Shown: positions 1-13,237 of the stretch, one piece after another | How the letters are laid out: each line of letters begins with the position of its first letter | How positions within the stretch are numbered: the first letter of the stretch is position 1 | Notes under the pieces: generated by a model | What the model saw: the letters and a program-made list of their open reading frames with translations, nothing else | Told to the model about the DNA's origin: nothing | Database searches by the model: none | Translations under genes and position numbers: made by a program | DNA from: Brachypodius melanocephalos | Lineage: Eukaryota > Chordata > Aves > Passeriformes > Pycnonotidae | Length of the DNA stretch: 64,000 bases | Direction of reading: 5' to 3' | Assembly (NCBI GenBank): GCA_013398615.1 | Contig: VZSR01001479.1 | Location: forward strand, 18,489,122-18,553,121

Positions 1-2270
1 AACAAGCTTTCAGAGAGGTGGCCAATGCCATTTAAGAAGCATTTGAGCAATGCCCTTAACATGGTTTAACTTCTTTAGCCATGAATCAGTCAGGCAGTTG
101 AACTAGATGATCATTGCAGTTCCCTTCCACCTGAAATAGTCCATTCCCTTATTGCCTAGGATTATGACTTATTGGAGCCAAAATCGGGGCTTTCAGTGCT
201 GTTTGGAAGACAAATGCCTGGCTACTTCCCCTGTAGGAAATTCCCATGGAACATTCCAGACAGCAGGTGTTTCTTAAGATATTTCGATCTGAAGAAACTG
301 AAGCTCACATCCTGTGGAAGCAGGCAAGAGGAGAGCTGAAACAAGGTTACTCTTCCTTTCTCATTCCCGTCATCCTTAACTCCGGGCTCAAGCCCAGGTG
401 AGCAGCTGTGCCACACGCAGGGTGTGTGGTATTTATGGTCCACTGGTGTTGTGTCATCCAATCATACAGAGGGTCAAACCTGTGAGCTGTGCATGCAGAC
501 TGGAGGCACTTCTGCTGTTGCTGTTTGCGTCAGCACGGGTCAGCAAATGATTTTTCTGGGATGTGATGGTTTCAGGTTTGGGTTTATGAGGTGTCAAAGA
601 TGTCAGAAGTGTGACCAGTCACAGTACACCCTGCTGATAATGTTCATCCCTAATGCCTGCCAGTGTCTCTTCTTGCTTGTAGAGCTTTAGGGCAATTCTT
701 TACAAACCCGTGGGTGAGTAGTGATCCCTGGCAGAGGGCAGGCAGAGGAACAAAGCAGCAGAGGGGGCAGGACAGGGATGCTACCAGCAGACAGACAAAA
801 TTATGCTCTGCTGACCAGGGAAAGACCCTGCCGTGGCTAAGGCAAAGTGGGTACCTATAAACGGTTTCAGGTTCAGGGCTGCCACTTGAGTTTTTATGAA
901 GAAGGTGAAAACTACAGTCTCCAATGACACACAGTTATGTTCCATTGGACGTCTTTTTCCTGCATCAGGACCCATCACCATAATTACACTTGCATTAATT
1001 TTGCTCACAATCAACCTTTCTGAAATCCAAGTGGCCTTTACCATGTAAATCTTCAGTGACTGACTGTGATAACAGTACCTGCAATAAGGAGTTTGAGTTT
1101 ATAAAGCTGCCCTGTTTTGTTTGCTCACATCTTCCTTTAGTCTGCAAACCTTAGCTGTTTTGTGTTGTATGAGGAGTGCACACAGCACCTGGTGAGTGCA
1201 TGAACTGCTGTCATCCCTGGTCATCTCTGGCACACCACACACCCAGTGCTCTGCTTAGAGCACACCAGCACAGCTCTGGAGCAGCTGCAGGCCTCTTCTT
1301 GTGGGCCCTCTCACAACACCTAAAACAGTAGCAAATCTGGTTTTTTGTTTGGGTTTTTTGTGAGATAACCCCTGAAAGAAGTGGGGCCATGAAATCACAG
1401 CCTTTGCAAAGTATCCAAACTCTGCTGGTAGCATACAGCATCAGTCATAGATTGTCTCTGCAATGAACCAGACACTCACAAAGGCAGTTGTTCTGTTTCC
1501 ATTGTCTAACACTGAAAAAAAAGAAGAAAAGCACCATTAAAAGAATGTGATGCACATGAGAGGCAGGGCATGTTGAATTAATTTTTAAGGTATTGGCCAT
1601 ATGGTCATTTCCATCTCAGAAAACTTGTGTTCAGCAGGATCCCACGTGCATGCATAGAGAAAACGAATGATAAATGAGCATCTGCTTGCTTAAAACCCAG
1701 TGTTTGACATAGTTTGTTTTCTTAAGAAATTAAAACACATCTTGGCAGTCTTCATCCCATTCCAGAAGGGGACTAGTATCTCTTCCTTTCACTTTGATTA
1801 AATGTTTGCTTTGATAAAATAGTAAGTAACATGATTTTTTTTTAAAGTTAACTCATTCACAGAAGAGACTTGACTAATGGAGGAGGATGGAGGAGGATTT
1901 ATAATTTAGGGGGCCTCTGTCATTTCTTTACTCTTTGTCCAGGCAGTCAGGGAGGCTTATGAGTTTCCCAAGAAACTTAAGTTACTTTAAGGAGAAGAGA
2001 TTACCGCTCAATTAAAGCTGATCAAAAAAATTTCTCCTCTGGTTTTATATCATCCTAATGGACAACTGAAATGTCCACAAGTACTGCCAAGAAATCGCCC
2101 ATTAATCTCTGAAGTGGTGCAGGTGTGGTTCTTAACACAAAGGGTATCCTGTTTAAGAAGGCTGGAATTGCCACTAATACACCAAACGGCTGCCACGCAT
2201 TTCAGACTTCCTCCTTTGGCTCCTCAGTGTGCACGGCCGGCTCTTGTGTGCCTTTCAGAGTTTCCCCACA
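1..2270. other. Unique non-coding sequence, no gene recognised
   Basis: Both strands hold only open frames shorter than 90 codons, none with a recognisable domain. I see no repeat family here. Around 1880 there is a short GGAGGAT-type duplication, too small to name. Intergenic or intronic sequence is the only supportable description. Confidence 0.6.
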
Positions 2271-2470
2271 GGTAGGCTCCCATAAGCAATAATTAAGACC
2301 AAAAAAAGCTAATCACGCTGCATTCCCAAGGGTTTCTAACATAACATGAAAAGCCAATTGGAATGCACTAATGGTTTTTCTATTTTAAAAGGAAACTGAT
2401 TATTTGGCCCATCCCAGCAATATGAAAATTCAGTGGACAAGAAAGAATTTTGTGAATAAACAGTGAGAAG
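2271..2470. promoter_or_regulatory. AT-rich candidate conserved non-coding element
   Basis: The block is AT-rich but of high complexity. It contains TAATTAAG and CTAATCA homeodomain-like cores and an AGCCAATTGG segment with a CCAAT core. There are no stop-free frames and no repeat signature. That texture is common in conserved vertebrate enhancers, but conservation cannot be seen from one sequence, so this is only a candidate. Confidence 0.2.
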
Positions 2471-5400
2471 TATTTCATTTGGCATCAGCAAGCAGAACCC
2501 TGGAGAAGCAGCCATTTTGCTGAAATATGGTATTTATTCTACTTTGACATTGCACTTTGTTTAAATACATTAAGATAATTTAACCACATCTGTAAGAGGC
2601 TGAAATGCTTGCTGTTCAGCCTTTCTCCATCTGCCAAATGTGTGGCCTCGTGTGTGATTTCAGAGGGAGGTCAGAGGAAAAGGCGCCAATTGTGCTGCCT
2701 AGCTGGACAGCTTTCATTTGGGTGCCTGAGAATCAGAGAAGTGGTGCAAAGACTGCTTGCTTCAGGAAGCCCCAGTTTGGTCCTTGGATGCCACAGTTCA
2801 GTATGAAACACGAGTGAAACACATCAGCGTTTACATAGAATCTACTTCTGGCTTTCTCTCACCATAAAATTAAATGACATCTGATAGTCTGCTAAAAGAT
2901 CCTCTCTTTGAAAATACTTGTTTCTGTCCATCCTACTTCATCCGGGCACGGTATTGCTTTAAAAAGCAGGATGGATTTCAACAGGAGGGAAGTCTGTGTA
3001 CTAGGTCATTATCTATATCAAGAAATAATAGCTCAAACATGCCAGGGCGCGTTACAAAAATTGACTATTGAAATGGACAGGATAAATTTTGCTTATGCAA
3101 AACATTCTAATCATTTTTTTCCACCCAGACATGTAAAAAAGAAGTCTGAACTCTGCACTGTAACTTGCTGTATAAATAATATAATGGTGCTACCAGCAGG
3201 GTAACATTCCCCTTGTTCAGGGAAGGCCAACTCAACATGAGCTGAGTACTGCAATAAAGGACTGAGAGAAGGCTTACAACCATGAAAATTCCCTTAACTC
3301 TGGGCTGCTTTTAAAGCTTGCATCCTTAAAGGATTGCTAAACAGGTGACAAACGGAGCAAAGCAGCATAGCTGCCTTCTAAGGAAGGTCTTCCAGTACCT
3401 GATGTATCTGGACTGTGAAGCTATCCAAGGAAATTTGTTTGACTCTGTATTGCAACATTCTCAGCAACACCCACAGAGAGCCAGACACCTCATCTCAGCC
3501 AAGAGACAGGACCTTCATAAGCTCAACAGGTGTGATTGCAAGGCTTTGCTTCCATCTCCTGCTCAGGAGAACTGGGATGGGTGAGCAAGACTCATGCTAA
3601 CCTCTGCAGCTGGCCGAGCTTAACCCTTACTGGATCAACAAAAGTCATCCAGACTCAGTGCTGAGTGAAAGCAGGATGTGATGCATGGAAAACAGCGCAC
3701 ATCCTGCAGTATGCTCCCAGCATCCTCTGAAGAACCTGCATTCCATGGAAAGCACAGCTTAAAAAATGAGGATGCAGGCAGAATCAGGTATGTAGCAGAA
3801 AGGGAGCAAGGAAAACCAGAGACGTCCTGTGCGCTGCCCACTTCACAGCCTTTCCTAATTTTCTCACCGGTTTCTTTTTCTAGCTGGAAACTTCTCATGC
3901 TTAGTTACCAGCTGAAGCCACATAGCAAAACTTATGCGTAATTCATTCGTGCATATAGAGCTAATTACATGCTCCACTGGTTGGCTAAAGGAATTCACAC
4001 ATCCCACCAGCCAAATAGTTTTGGACCAAGGAGCTGAAAAGCTAAGGAGTTGGTATTACACTAGCTAAAATTTTCAGTAAAAGCATGACTAAGAGAGGAA
4101 AAAACACACATCCAGGAAAAGTTTGAATGCCCCTTAGAAATGAACCATCTGAGCAAGTTTGTTACAGATGATGACCATATGGTACTTTGCAGGCAGGTGT
4201 GAACTTGCTCTGCCTGCATTCAGAGCTGGCCAAGCACAAGGAAGCCTTGGACAAGTGCGGTCATTAACTTTGGTTGTGCATGCTGTTAACACAGCCACAC
4301 AGCTCTTCAGCTGGGGCGCAGGGAGACCTTCTTTATTCCTGCCTGTTCAGCAGATACTCATACAGGAGCATCCCCCTTTTACACTGACACTTCTTTGCGG
4401 AGAGAATGGGGCTTTGTTTAAGAGCCGCCGACTATTCACTGCCAGAGAGACCAAGAAGCAATTCAGACATGATCCTATTGCGTGCAGTCCTCTGAGCGTT
4501 GTCTGTGTAAGTGGTCAATAATTGCATAAAGTCACAGCTAAGTGACCAGACTAAGACTTTTTCAGAAACCCAAAAGTCTAAAAGTCAGCTAATAAATCCA
4601 TATGCAGCCACTGCGAAAAAGCAGCTTGGTTTCCAGAGCAGCCAAGCCTCCCAGTTCTTCTCAGAACTAGTTTAGATGTGCAGCCTGTGTGAAAACCACC
4701 TTTTGGGTGTGTGGCTATGGGTGTCAGGCAGCCTGCAGTAGACACAAGCATTGGCACATGTTGGTGGCATGCTGGTGTGATGTGAGTGGTACCTGTAAGA
4801 TGTCAGCCTACGGGAGCCATACGAAGGAATTTATATTCCAGCCTTGTTGCTCTGTGTATGGCTTCCAGATTCTGACTTGAGTTTTGTCTCTTGTCTCCTC
4901 CTCCCCCACCCTCCATTTTAATTCCTTTCCACTGCTTTCACCCTGCTGTGGTCTTTGACCTGCTCTCATCCCTCCTGGTTTCTTCCTTGAGAGCATGGGC
5001 TTGCAGGGAAAGGAAGACAGAGTGAAACATTAGACTGCATGTTACGATGATTAAAAGGCATGTAAGAAAACCAAGGCTGTCATTTTAATCTCTCACTAAT
5101 GTTCATTGGCATGTCTTTGAGATAGGGTACCGTGCTGACAATAGTGATGGACAGGGTGTGAGATTGGCCCCTTGAACCCAGGGGCCTCCCAGGAATAGAT
5201 CATGTCTAGACCTGGTTTGCATCAAGGGCCAAACCGGATAAGCTGATTAGCCAATTAGAAATAGTTCAGCTAGTGGAGTGGAGGGACCAAAGAGAGCTGA
5301 AACTGGAGGTCATGTGGATATCACAATTGATTAATAACCCCGTGGTGATGTGGAAGCTGGGAGGGGTTGGCACTGAAGTGGGAGGAGGAGCCTCAAGTAC

Positions 5401-6480
5401 CAAACCAGAAGATGAACAGAAGAGGTTTCGTGTGTGTTTGTGGTTTTTCTCTCTAGAACCTGACCAAGAAGAATGATTAGACATCAAACCAAAATGTGGA
5501 GAATGGGTATTTGATCTCCCACCAAAATATTTCTAACATGCCCTTTAAATGTCACATGAAAAACGTCTCATTCTAGAGGTTCCACTTCCTGTCTTTACCA
5601 GCATTTCTTTTTGTTCTCTTGTTACTCTCAATCCGTACTATATATGGATACTACTAACACTAAATATGGTTTTCATTGCAAAACTCCTAGAATTTTCCAT
5701 TGTGGGCACCATTAGTCAGGAATAATATGAATCATAGGAATTTAAAATTACTTACTTGGAACATCATTGAAAGCCAAACAGAACCAATGCAGAAGTGATA
5801 ACTTTAAATAAAAGCAAACTTAAACTCCATTTGGAATGACACCATCTCTGAATCATCAGTGCCCTAAATCTGGGTCTCACTCAGTTAAAGGTGATCAGGC
5901 TACTGCCTGCTCTCTTGATTCCCAAGATCATGACCTTTCCAGTGGTGTGTCTCTCTGGCAGAGTAGTGTTACTCCTCCTTGTTGACTTCCACACTGGGTA
6001 AGGCATAATGAAAGATGGTCCCTCAGCATGGGGGGATATGTTCGAACCACGAGCTCCTGGTGCAGTGGGAATACACATTTTGAGCATGTATGAACAATGT
6101 GTGATTTTTTTTTTAAAGGGGGCAAGCTCCAAAATTGCTTAGATTCAAGACGGAAGCTTCCTTGTTTAAAATATTGCTTTATCTCTGGTTCATAGGCCAC
6201 AGTCATGCATTCAGCTAGCCAGACCTTTTGGTGAAGCTGTCCAAATCTTTCTGTATCAACAATTTTCCTTAGTTGAAGATCCATGTCTACAGAATTTCCA
6301 GGGTAGAGATGTCTTTTCAAGAAAACTATTTCCGCTTTCCTGACCAGCAGGAAAAATTTTTAGTAATGCCTGATCTGCATTTTTCCTGTTGCATTTATGT
6401 CTTTCTATTCTCAGGCTGGGAGAACAGGAAATTTCCTTCTTCTCGGTAGGAGCTTACTTTATCTAAAATTAATTTCATGC
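2471..6480. other. Unique non-coding sequence, no gene recognised
   Basis: No coding exon or RNA gene is supported. An AT-rich patch at about 3030-3130 contains a POU-like TTATGCAAA motif and may be regulatory. The longest minus-strand open frame (5928-6320, 130 codons) has no domain that I recognise. The rest looks like ordinary intronic or intergenic DNA. Confidence 0.55.
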
Positions 6481-6484
6481 CTCT

Positions 6485-7050
6485 TCCACTGTTAAACAGC
6501 CTCCATGCAAAATTCTTCTGCAATTCCCATTTTTCCAGTCTTCTGCACTACTGTGTTGGTCCTGTCCTGCTTCCTCCAAACATCCTGTATCTTTTCATAA
6601 GTGCACTGCCCAAAACAGGACCATATATTGCCCCTGAGGCCCTGCCAGTGCTGAGTTGAATGTATCATATAGGATCTATTCCCATTTATATATCCCAGGA
6701 TAATATTTGACATTTTCACAGAAGTATGATACAGTTGGCTCATTTGACAACTTCTGTGATCTGCCAGAATTCTTCCCAGTCTTTTTGTGCAAACTTTCTA
6801 AAAATTGTCGTTATGGGCTTATGCTGATGATTATTCCTGTCTAAGTGTATGTATTGCGTGGGTTCTTATTGAATTGCATTCTATTTAATTTTTTTTTCAG
6901 ACAATTTCTCCAGTTCAGCAAGATAATTTTGAATTCTAATCCTGTCCTCTACCAGACTCACAAGTAATCCCTGCATGGTGTCATCTGCAAATTTAATAAA
7001 CATTCTCAATATTCCATCATGAGGTCATTAGCAAAAAATATTCAACACTA
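6485..7050 (-). mobile_element. Ancient CR1/L3-like LINE fragment, reverse-transcriptase C-terminal region
   Basis: Read on the minus strand this is a decayed piece of a CR1-superfamily LINE. Near 6980 the reverse complement encodes KFADDT, the FADD box holding the catalytic aspartates of non-LTR reverse transcriptases. About 250-300 bp further along the element, at roughly 6640-6745, it encodes MSQLYHTSVKMSNIILGYIN. This corresponds to the MSQQ...VKKANIILG block that follows the palm domain in CR1 elements. Spacing and order fit the family, but many stops and frameshifts interrupt the frame, so the copy is long dead. Both ends are approximate. The family name rests on remembered consensus, not a search. 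This appears to be an older subfamily than the copy at 55.4 kb. Confidence 0.8.
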
Positions 7051-7880
7051 ATTCCAGATGGTCTCTTACATTTCTGGGCAACACAGAATGTGTTGAAGTA
7101 TTCCCATGACTGACAATTCCCTCCATTTGTGTTATTGCTGAGAACTTTGGGTCTGGGCTGTGTGGTCACCAAGGTGAGGAAAAACTCTTGCATGTAGATG
7201 AAGTGAGCATTCCTGCTGGCATGGCGTGCTACATCCCCATCCAAGTTAAGGAATGGAAAAAGCTGTGTATCTTTCTAGCCTAAAGGAAATAGATCAAATT
7301 CTGCTTAGTAAGATAGGCACTTTCCCCCTCATCTTCACTTATCCCTGGTGATGTATTTATGTCCTCAACTCATCCCTATTACTGAAATCTCATTCTTGAA
7401 CTGAGACAAATGTAATTTTAAGGCAACTGCTTTTAATTTAGAGAAAGAGTCACTGTTCATGATTCCTGAGAGCAAATGCTGGGTTGAAAGACTTCAGAGT
7501 AGTGTCCTAAGCACAGCACATGAGGCTCTTCGAGAGTAACTAACAGAGAGGCCTGAAGCACAGGTCTTGTGGGAAATAGAAGATTTTAGCTACATTTAGA
7601 GGCATTTGTCAAACAAATAGAATACAGCAGCTTAAAAAATCTTCAGCACCTTTGTGGCACAGACTTATCACAACTTTTGTTTGTATTCAGAAGACCCAGA
7701 AAGGAATTAAAGGAAAAGCTCCTCTGGGTTTGAATCTTAGCACAAGGGAGGAGAAGTGTAGGAAAGGGAAGGTGGAAGACAGTGTGGATGGGAGTTACCA
7801 TGGAAGGTAGATTTCATAGTCCCAGGAGAGGCAGGCCAGGAGAAGAGAAGAAACCCAACCTAATGGGTTTCAGACAGGCA
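7051..7880. other. Non-coding sequence between two LINE fragments
   Basis: I recognise no gene or repeat family. It is purine-rich towards the right end, where it grades into the plus-strand LINE fragment that follows. Part may be unrecognisable LINE sequence. Confidence 0.4.
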
Positions 7881-9095
7881 GACAGACTTCAATAAGCTTG
7901 GGAAACTGCCAAGAAACAGAGGGCTTAGAGAGAGTTAGTAGTTCCCCAAAGAAACAAAGCTAAAGGCAGAAGTTCAGATGCAGAAAAAGGACTAGAAATG
8001 AAAAACACTGACTTCTCTTCATTGATCTCAAAGACAATAAGGAACCACAACAAGAAGAAACAAAACCAGGTGTCCAAGGATGAGTATGAACACAACCATG
8101 TAAAATGGGGTCTGGAAACTAGAAATTAAGTTAGCAAGAGACAACAAAGGTAGCAGAATTCAATCATTGACAAAAAAGAAGATGGAGGAAAATGTTAGCT
8201 CATTACTCCATGAAGAGGGAAGATAATGGGGAGATTACAAGCAGAAGATCAAAGTGTTTCATGTCTTTTTTAATTGCATCTAAAATGGCCAAATGTGCGG
8301 ATGCAATAAGCACAGCCAATCCAATAAAAAACAGGTAAGATTTAGAGCTAAGTAGGAAAAGTACAGCCTTGGGAGTATTTAGGAAAACAAGACTTTACAG
8401 ACAGAGGAAAAGCTGTTGTGTTACCATGCATGTCAACAAAACATCTGAGTCCAGATGATTTTAACACATTGAAGAAACAGTCTGAACAAGGCGGATGGGG
8501 TGACAGAGCAAGATCAATGGATTAAGTTCAGGTAAACTCTGGAGATTGCACATGTAGTAAATTTTGTGATGCTAAAAATTAAGAAGGATATTTTGATTAG
8601 AAAGGAGTCTCTTGGAAAAAAGGATTTGTGGGTTAGCTGAACCTGAAACAGCAACGACAGGCTGGTCTGGAAAAGGCAAATTATCACATGGGAGTGTGCA
8701 AACAGAAATTCCAGCCATCAAATCGTGAAAAGTGATACTGTGCTCTACTTAGTAGTGGGAAGGCCTTCACTGAAATGTCATTCCTTAAACTTAAGGAGGT
8801 ACTTCCACAAAAATGAAGAGCAAGAACTGCTCGAAATGTAGAAAATGCTGTCTATGAAAAAGGACTAACAGAATCAGGGTTGTTTAAGGAAAATTGAAGG
8901 AGAAATGGTAACCGACTTTCAACAAGGAGATGGCTGTTGAAAATAAAAGGGATCTACTGTTTTAATTCCAGAGACATAGCAAATCCTTGGGTCTACATTA
9001 CTACGAGAAAAGCAATTTATGCATTCAAAAAAATTTTCCAGTGGCAAGTATACGTTGCTTGAGGAAGATATGAAGTAACCATTTCAGAATGTCTT
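7880..9095 (+). mobile_element. Ancient CR1-like LINE fragment, plus strand
   Basis: This strongly degenerate plus-strand stretch has the A-rich, stop-ridden texture of an old CR1 ORF2. The clearest anchors run in family order. Near 8614-8640 is the segment equivalent to the AEKDLGV block. Near 8735-8775 is a CTCTACTTAGTAGTGGGAAG run equivalent to the PLYSALVRPHLEY block. Around 8835-8930 is the K/R-rich segment that continues with the usual AAAGGACTAACAGAATCAGG-like wording. The part from 7880 to about 8440 resembles the region upstream of the palm domain but is less certain. No intact frame remains. The call comes from remembered CR1 organisation; boundaries are approximate. Confidence 0.6.
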
Positions 9096-12000
9096 TAGGA
9101 CCAACAAGCGAGTACATTTATTAATAATGGTATGCTTAGGGATCTTGCTTTAGAACAGAGAAAAATGGTCTACCACTTTTTAAGTCTCTTTCCCACTGGT
9201 ATATATGTTAACTTGAACTTCTTGTTCAGTCACACCCCTGAACAAAGGCAATATATCAGGCATCAAGTCCCATGCCTCGAAAGGACACTTGAAATTCATC
9301 TACTTCCACCTCAGTGCCCCATCACATCCAATTGGGAGTAGATATGGCAACAAAACTAGAAGAACAAAAGAAAATGGTGTTCTTTTCATAGGCCAGGAGC
9401 TGCTGAGCTCCTTGGCCATTCAAATTTCCTGACTGCCACATAGTTTCTCTAAGACCATTCCTAGAAACCCTTGCTGTGTGCAGGTACCTACTTCATTATC
9501 CTTGACTGTACAGGACCACTGCCTTCATCTAGTGCATCCTCTGGCCACCTTTATAGGGCAAGACAACACAAACTTCATGGTCTCTCTCTTTGCACTGTGC
9601 TTATACAAGCCATAAAATAATGTAGAGTCAGAAGGGAGCAAAATAAACAGGGCAGACAGCTGTTAGACAGCTGCATCAAGCTTTCTGACCCCTGTTATAT
9701 CTCCATTAGTTTTGTTTGTATAAAGTGCTATACAAAAAGGCTAACTGGTGGCACTTTGAAGGAGAATTTTTCTATTACTCATCTTCCAACTTAACATGAT
9801 TTTCTCTGTATTTATTTAGCTTTCCACTCTCACTTGAGTTTGCAATAATTTAGTGCAGATGTTCTATCTTTCTGTAATTTATTAATATTGACTTGCTTTC
9901 CCCTGCCTTTTCTATAAATGTTTTTCAAACGTTCACACTGTGACTGTGTGATTTCCCCTGCTTGCCTCCAAGCAAGGAAGCTGCAGGCTTGCAAGAAGAG
10001 AGTGTGCTGGAGGCGTTCTGCCAGCTACAGTTCTGCAAGCAGCTAGAAGCAAAAGGCCACCCAAGGAAGGGAAGTGGGCAATGAGCTCACCCCAGCCAGT
10101 GTGTACAGGAAGGCTTTTATGCCCAGCAAGAGTGTAGAGTCACGCACAAAAGATGCAGAGAATAGGGAGAGGTGTTGATTTTATACAGGAGATGGGTAGC
10201 TTCTCCTTGGGATCCTCAGCTGACTCATTTTCCCTGCTTTCAGGACTTCTGGAAGGTTACAGAGACAGTGGGAGAGTGACCACCTTAGGAAGGTCACTGA
10301 GGAGACATCCAGCCACTGGTTCACTCAGACCAAGTAGCAGTGAAGTGCAGAATAGGCACTCTCCTGTGTGCTTGGTTTGAGAGAGAAGGACAGAAGGACA
10401 GTGGGTCAGCAAGCTTTTGCCTTGATTATTCATTTGTCCATCTCCTGAGGATGGACTTCAGATGGTCCAGCATAGGAGACGGACCCAGAACTTGCCATTC
10501 ACTTCTGCCTAAAGGATAAATGTCCCAAACAGTTTATTCAAAAGAACAACTGGGAGGGGAGGCTGCCCATACTGTAATTGAGGTTTACAACAGTGATGGG
10601 TGTCCAAGGGAGAGAGCTTCATAGTGTTGTCTGCCTTCCATGGGAACCTTTAGCCCCACATGCCTTCCAGCATCTGGAGGGAAGCCTAGCTGCCAAACTT
10701 TAGGATAGTCTGCATGGTAGACAGGCGGAAGCAATGTCCTGGTCCTCATCTTTTGATTCACTCCTGGGAACATGCTGTGCATTAAAAACAATTATTATTG
10801 TGAAGGCAGAGGTGGCAAGAACAGAATGAAACAGATTCCAAAGCACAATTCAGGATCTTCAGCACCACGTTGTTCCCAGACAACCCCTCTCTGAAAGATG
10901 TCAAGAGCAGGCAAGAGAGCAAGTTATTGATTTTCAAATCTTCCAGCAAGGTAAGTGCAACTCTTCAGAAGCTTCTCTAATGATGGAGAAGGAAAACCAC
11001 CTATTTAAAAGAGATTTCCTTGGAAGAACAATATGGGCAGGCACCAGGAGGTGGATTCTGATCTGAGCTTCTGCCAGACACCTGTAAAGCAGCAGCAGAC
11101 TAGCAGAAATTTTTGGAGTCCATCAGCTGCTTGTTCTTCACCTGCCTGACTGGGCAGATGGTGGTGACTGCTGCTCCATGGAGATCAGTGGTGTATCCAG
11201 CACCACCTGTGCTTGCTCTCTGCACAGCATGGACCCACAGTATCCGGCACACCCAGAAGCTTAAGGAAAGAATGTTGTTTCCACGACCCCAGAACACTGC
11301 AAATGTATTTTGGAGCTATTGGATACATCAAGAGGCTCAGAATGGTGTCTCCCAAAATGTTTTTAATTTTTTTCAGTACATTATTTGATTGTGGATCAGC
11401 CTGGGTAAAGCATTCCTGCATTTTTTCTACTGGATTCCCAGTGGAGATGTCCCAAACCTTAGTGCTACCTAGGGCAAGTGAGAATTAGAATCCAACTAGG
11501 AGAGGAGAAAATTTCTTTCCGTTCCTTTGTGTTTGCCTGCTTCTCTCCACATTTTGCTGGCCTGTGCAGGAGCAGTCCAGCTTGCTAAATCAGCTCCAAG
11601 GAGGGAAAGTATTTCCAAACGTAGAAGAAGCAGGAAGCTATATGAATTCTTTTCTTCTTAGCACTTCGAACAATTGGAATGGGGAATGCTGTCAAATGAG
11701 AATGTGGTTGTGCTGCAGTCACACATCTCATGGCTGGCCAGGCTGAAACCTGGAACCATGAACATTATTCTGCACCCACCTGCTCAGTTTGACTGAGCAG
11801 AAGAGACAGTTGTCCTGCTTTCAGGAGGTAATACACTGCTGGATGCGCATGATCCCATCTCCCCAGACTACATGGTGATCAAGATGCTGAAAAAGTCATG
11901 GTGAAAAAAGGGGAGAAAAGTTCAGAAGGCCGCAAAGTTATCACCAAGCACATCATGGCTCTGTAAAGCAAAATCACATTCTGTGACTGCAGTGTTAGGA

Positions 12001-12120
12001 AGTAAAGCTATATTCCCTTTCTCCTCCTTCTCCCTGAAGCTGTTGCACCTAGAGCCTGGGTAATATGGTTATCATCCCAGCTTCACAGATCTCCTCCTAT
12101 AGGCTTCTCATCCTGTCTTT
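9096..12120. other. Unique non-coding sequence, no gene recognised
   Basis: Open frames are below about 95 codons and overlap on both strands without recognisable products. No repeat family or RNA gene is apparent. Confidence 0.5.
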
Positions 12121-12124
12121 CTGC

Positions 12125-12162
12125 AACACACACGCACACACACACATACACGCACGCACGAC
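12125..12162. repeat. (CA)n microsatellite, interrupted
   Basis: A run of CA/CG dinucleotides (ACACAC with CGCACG and ATACAC interruptions) about 38 bp long. The interruptions suggest an old and fairly stable array. Confidence 0.9.
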
Positions 12163-13150
12163 ATTTTTTCCATGTTTTGATGCTGCCACTGCCTGCTCCC
12201 TTCTGTGATCATATACTGTAGGATTTGGGCTCCTGACAGTATGGGGTCCCTTCATCTGACTACAGTGAAATTTCCTCCTGGTAGGCATAACCTGGTGGTT
12301 ATAAAGCAAAATGTCTGCATTTATATCCCATCCACCTTTCCTTGACACGCATTATTTCCTACAGGTGCAAGGACCAAAGCTTCATTTCTGCAGCCCACGG
12401 AGGCCGTGCATGGTCTCCACTTCACTGGATGAGGTGAACAGTGTCAGCCCAAATCCCCATCCTCTCCCTGGGGTGTGTGCCCACGGAAAGAGGAGGCCCA
12501 CAGCCTTGCTGGGAGCCTGCTACCACATCTCCATGAGGTCAGCAGAGTGGCTTGCATGCTCACCATGAGCACGGCCTTGCGGGGCAGGGATGATAAAGTA
12601 AACAACAGGAGGAAAATTTGAGTGACAGCGATATCCATTTTGGCTCTTCCACAGAAGTGCTAGCAGAGAATGAAATTATATTCCAAAACATTTTGCTCCT
12701 CTCTGTCCCAGCTCATTTCTTATCCTTACAAAGGCAGTTAGCAAGCCCAAATTAGCCTAACAGTCCATTAGGATGTGATCTGCTCCAAGCCGCCCACAAT
12801 GCAAAATATTTGAAAGCTCAGATAAAACTTTTGCTCAGTTTTCCATCTCTGCTAGATGTGGGGTGGGTGATGTGGGAAGGGTGATGCCACAGTCAGGGCC
12901 AAGTATGATACATGATGGCACAAACCCAAACCAACAGAGAAGTGGTGCTGCTCCTGCCTCACCAGCTAACTTCTGCTCTTTGGAGTTTACTGTGGAAAAA
13001 ACAACACCGTGACTTGCTTATGAAGTTGGTTATTTGAAAAAGATGGTTTGTAACTTGGGTGGCTTAGGGGCAAAACATGCTGAAGGAAAAGCAAAGGTGG
13101 TTTTTGTGCACATGAAGCCAGAGGATGAAGAAATAACACAAGGGATTTCA
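12163..13150. other. Unique non-coding sequence
   Basis: No gene, RNA or named repeat is visible. Short open frames on both strands at 12311-12638 are mutually overlapping and have no domain. Confidence 0.5.
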
Positions 13151-13237
13151 CAAAAAAAAAAAAAAAAAAAAAANNNNNNNNNNNNNNNNNNNNNNNNNNN
13201 NNNNNNNNNNNNNNNNNNNNNNNNNNNNNNNNAAAAA
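13151..13237. repeat. A-tract containing an assembly gap (59 N)
   Basis: An A homopolymer of at least 22 bases (13152-13173) runs into 59 N characters (13174-13232) and resumes as AAAAACCCCCAAAAA. The gap sits exactly in the homopolymer, so it probably reflects failed assembly through low-complexity sequence. Its true length is unknown. Open frames that run through the Ns are artefacts. Confidence 0.95.
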
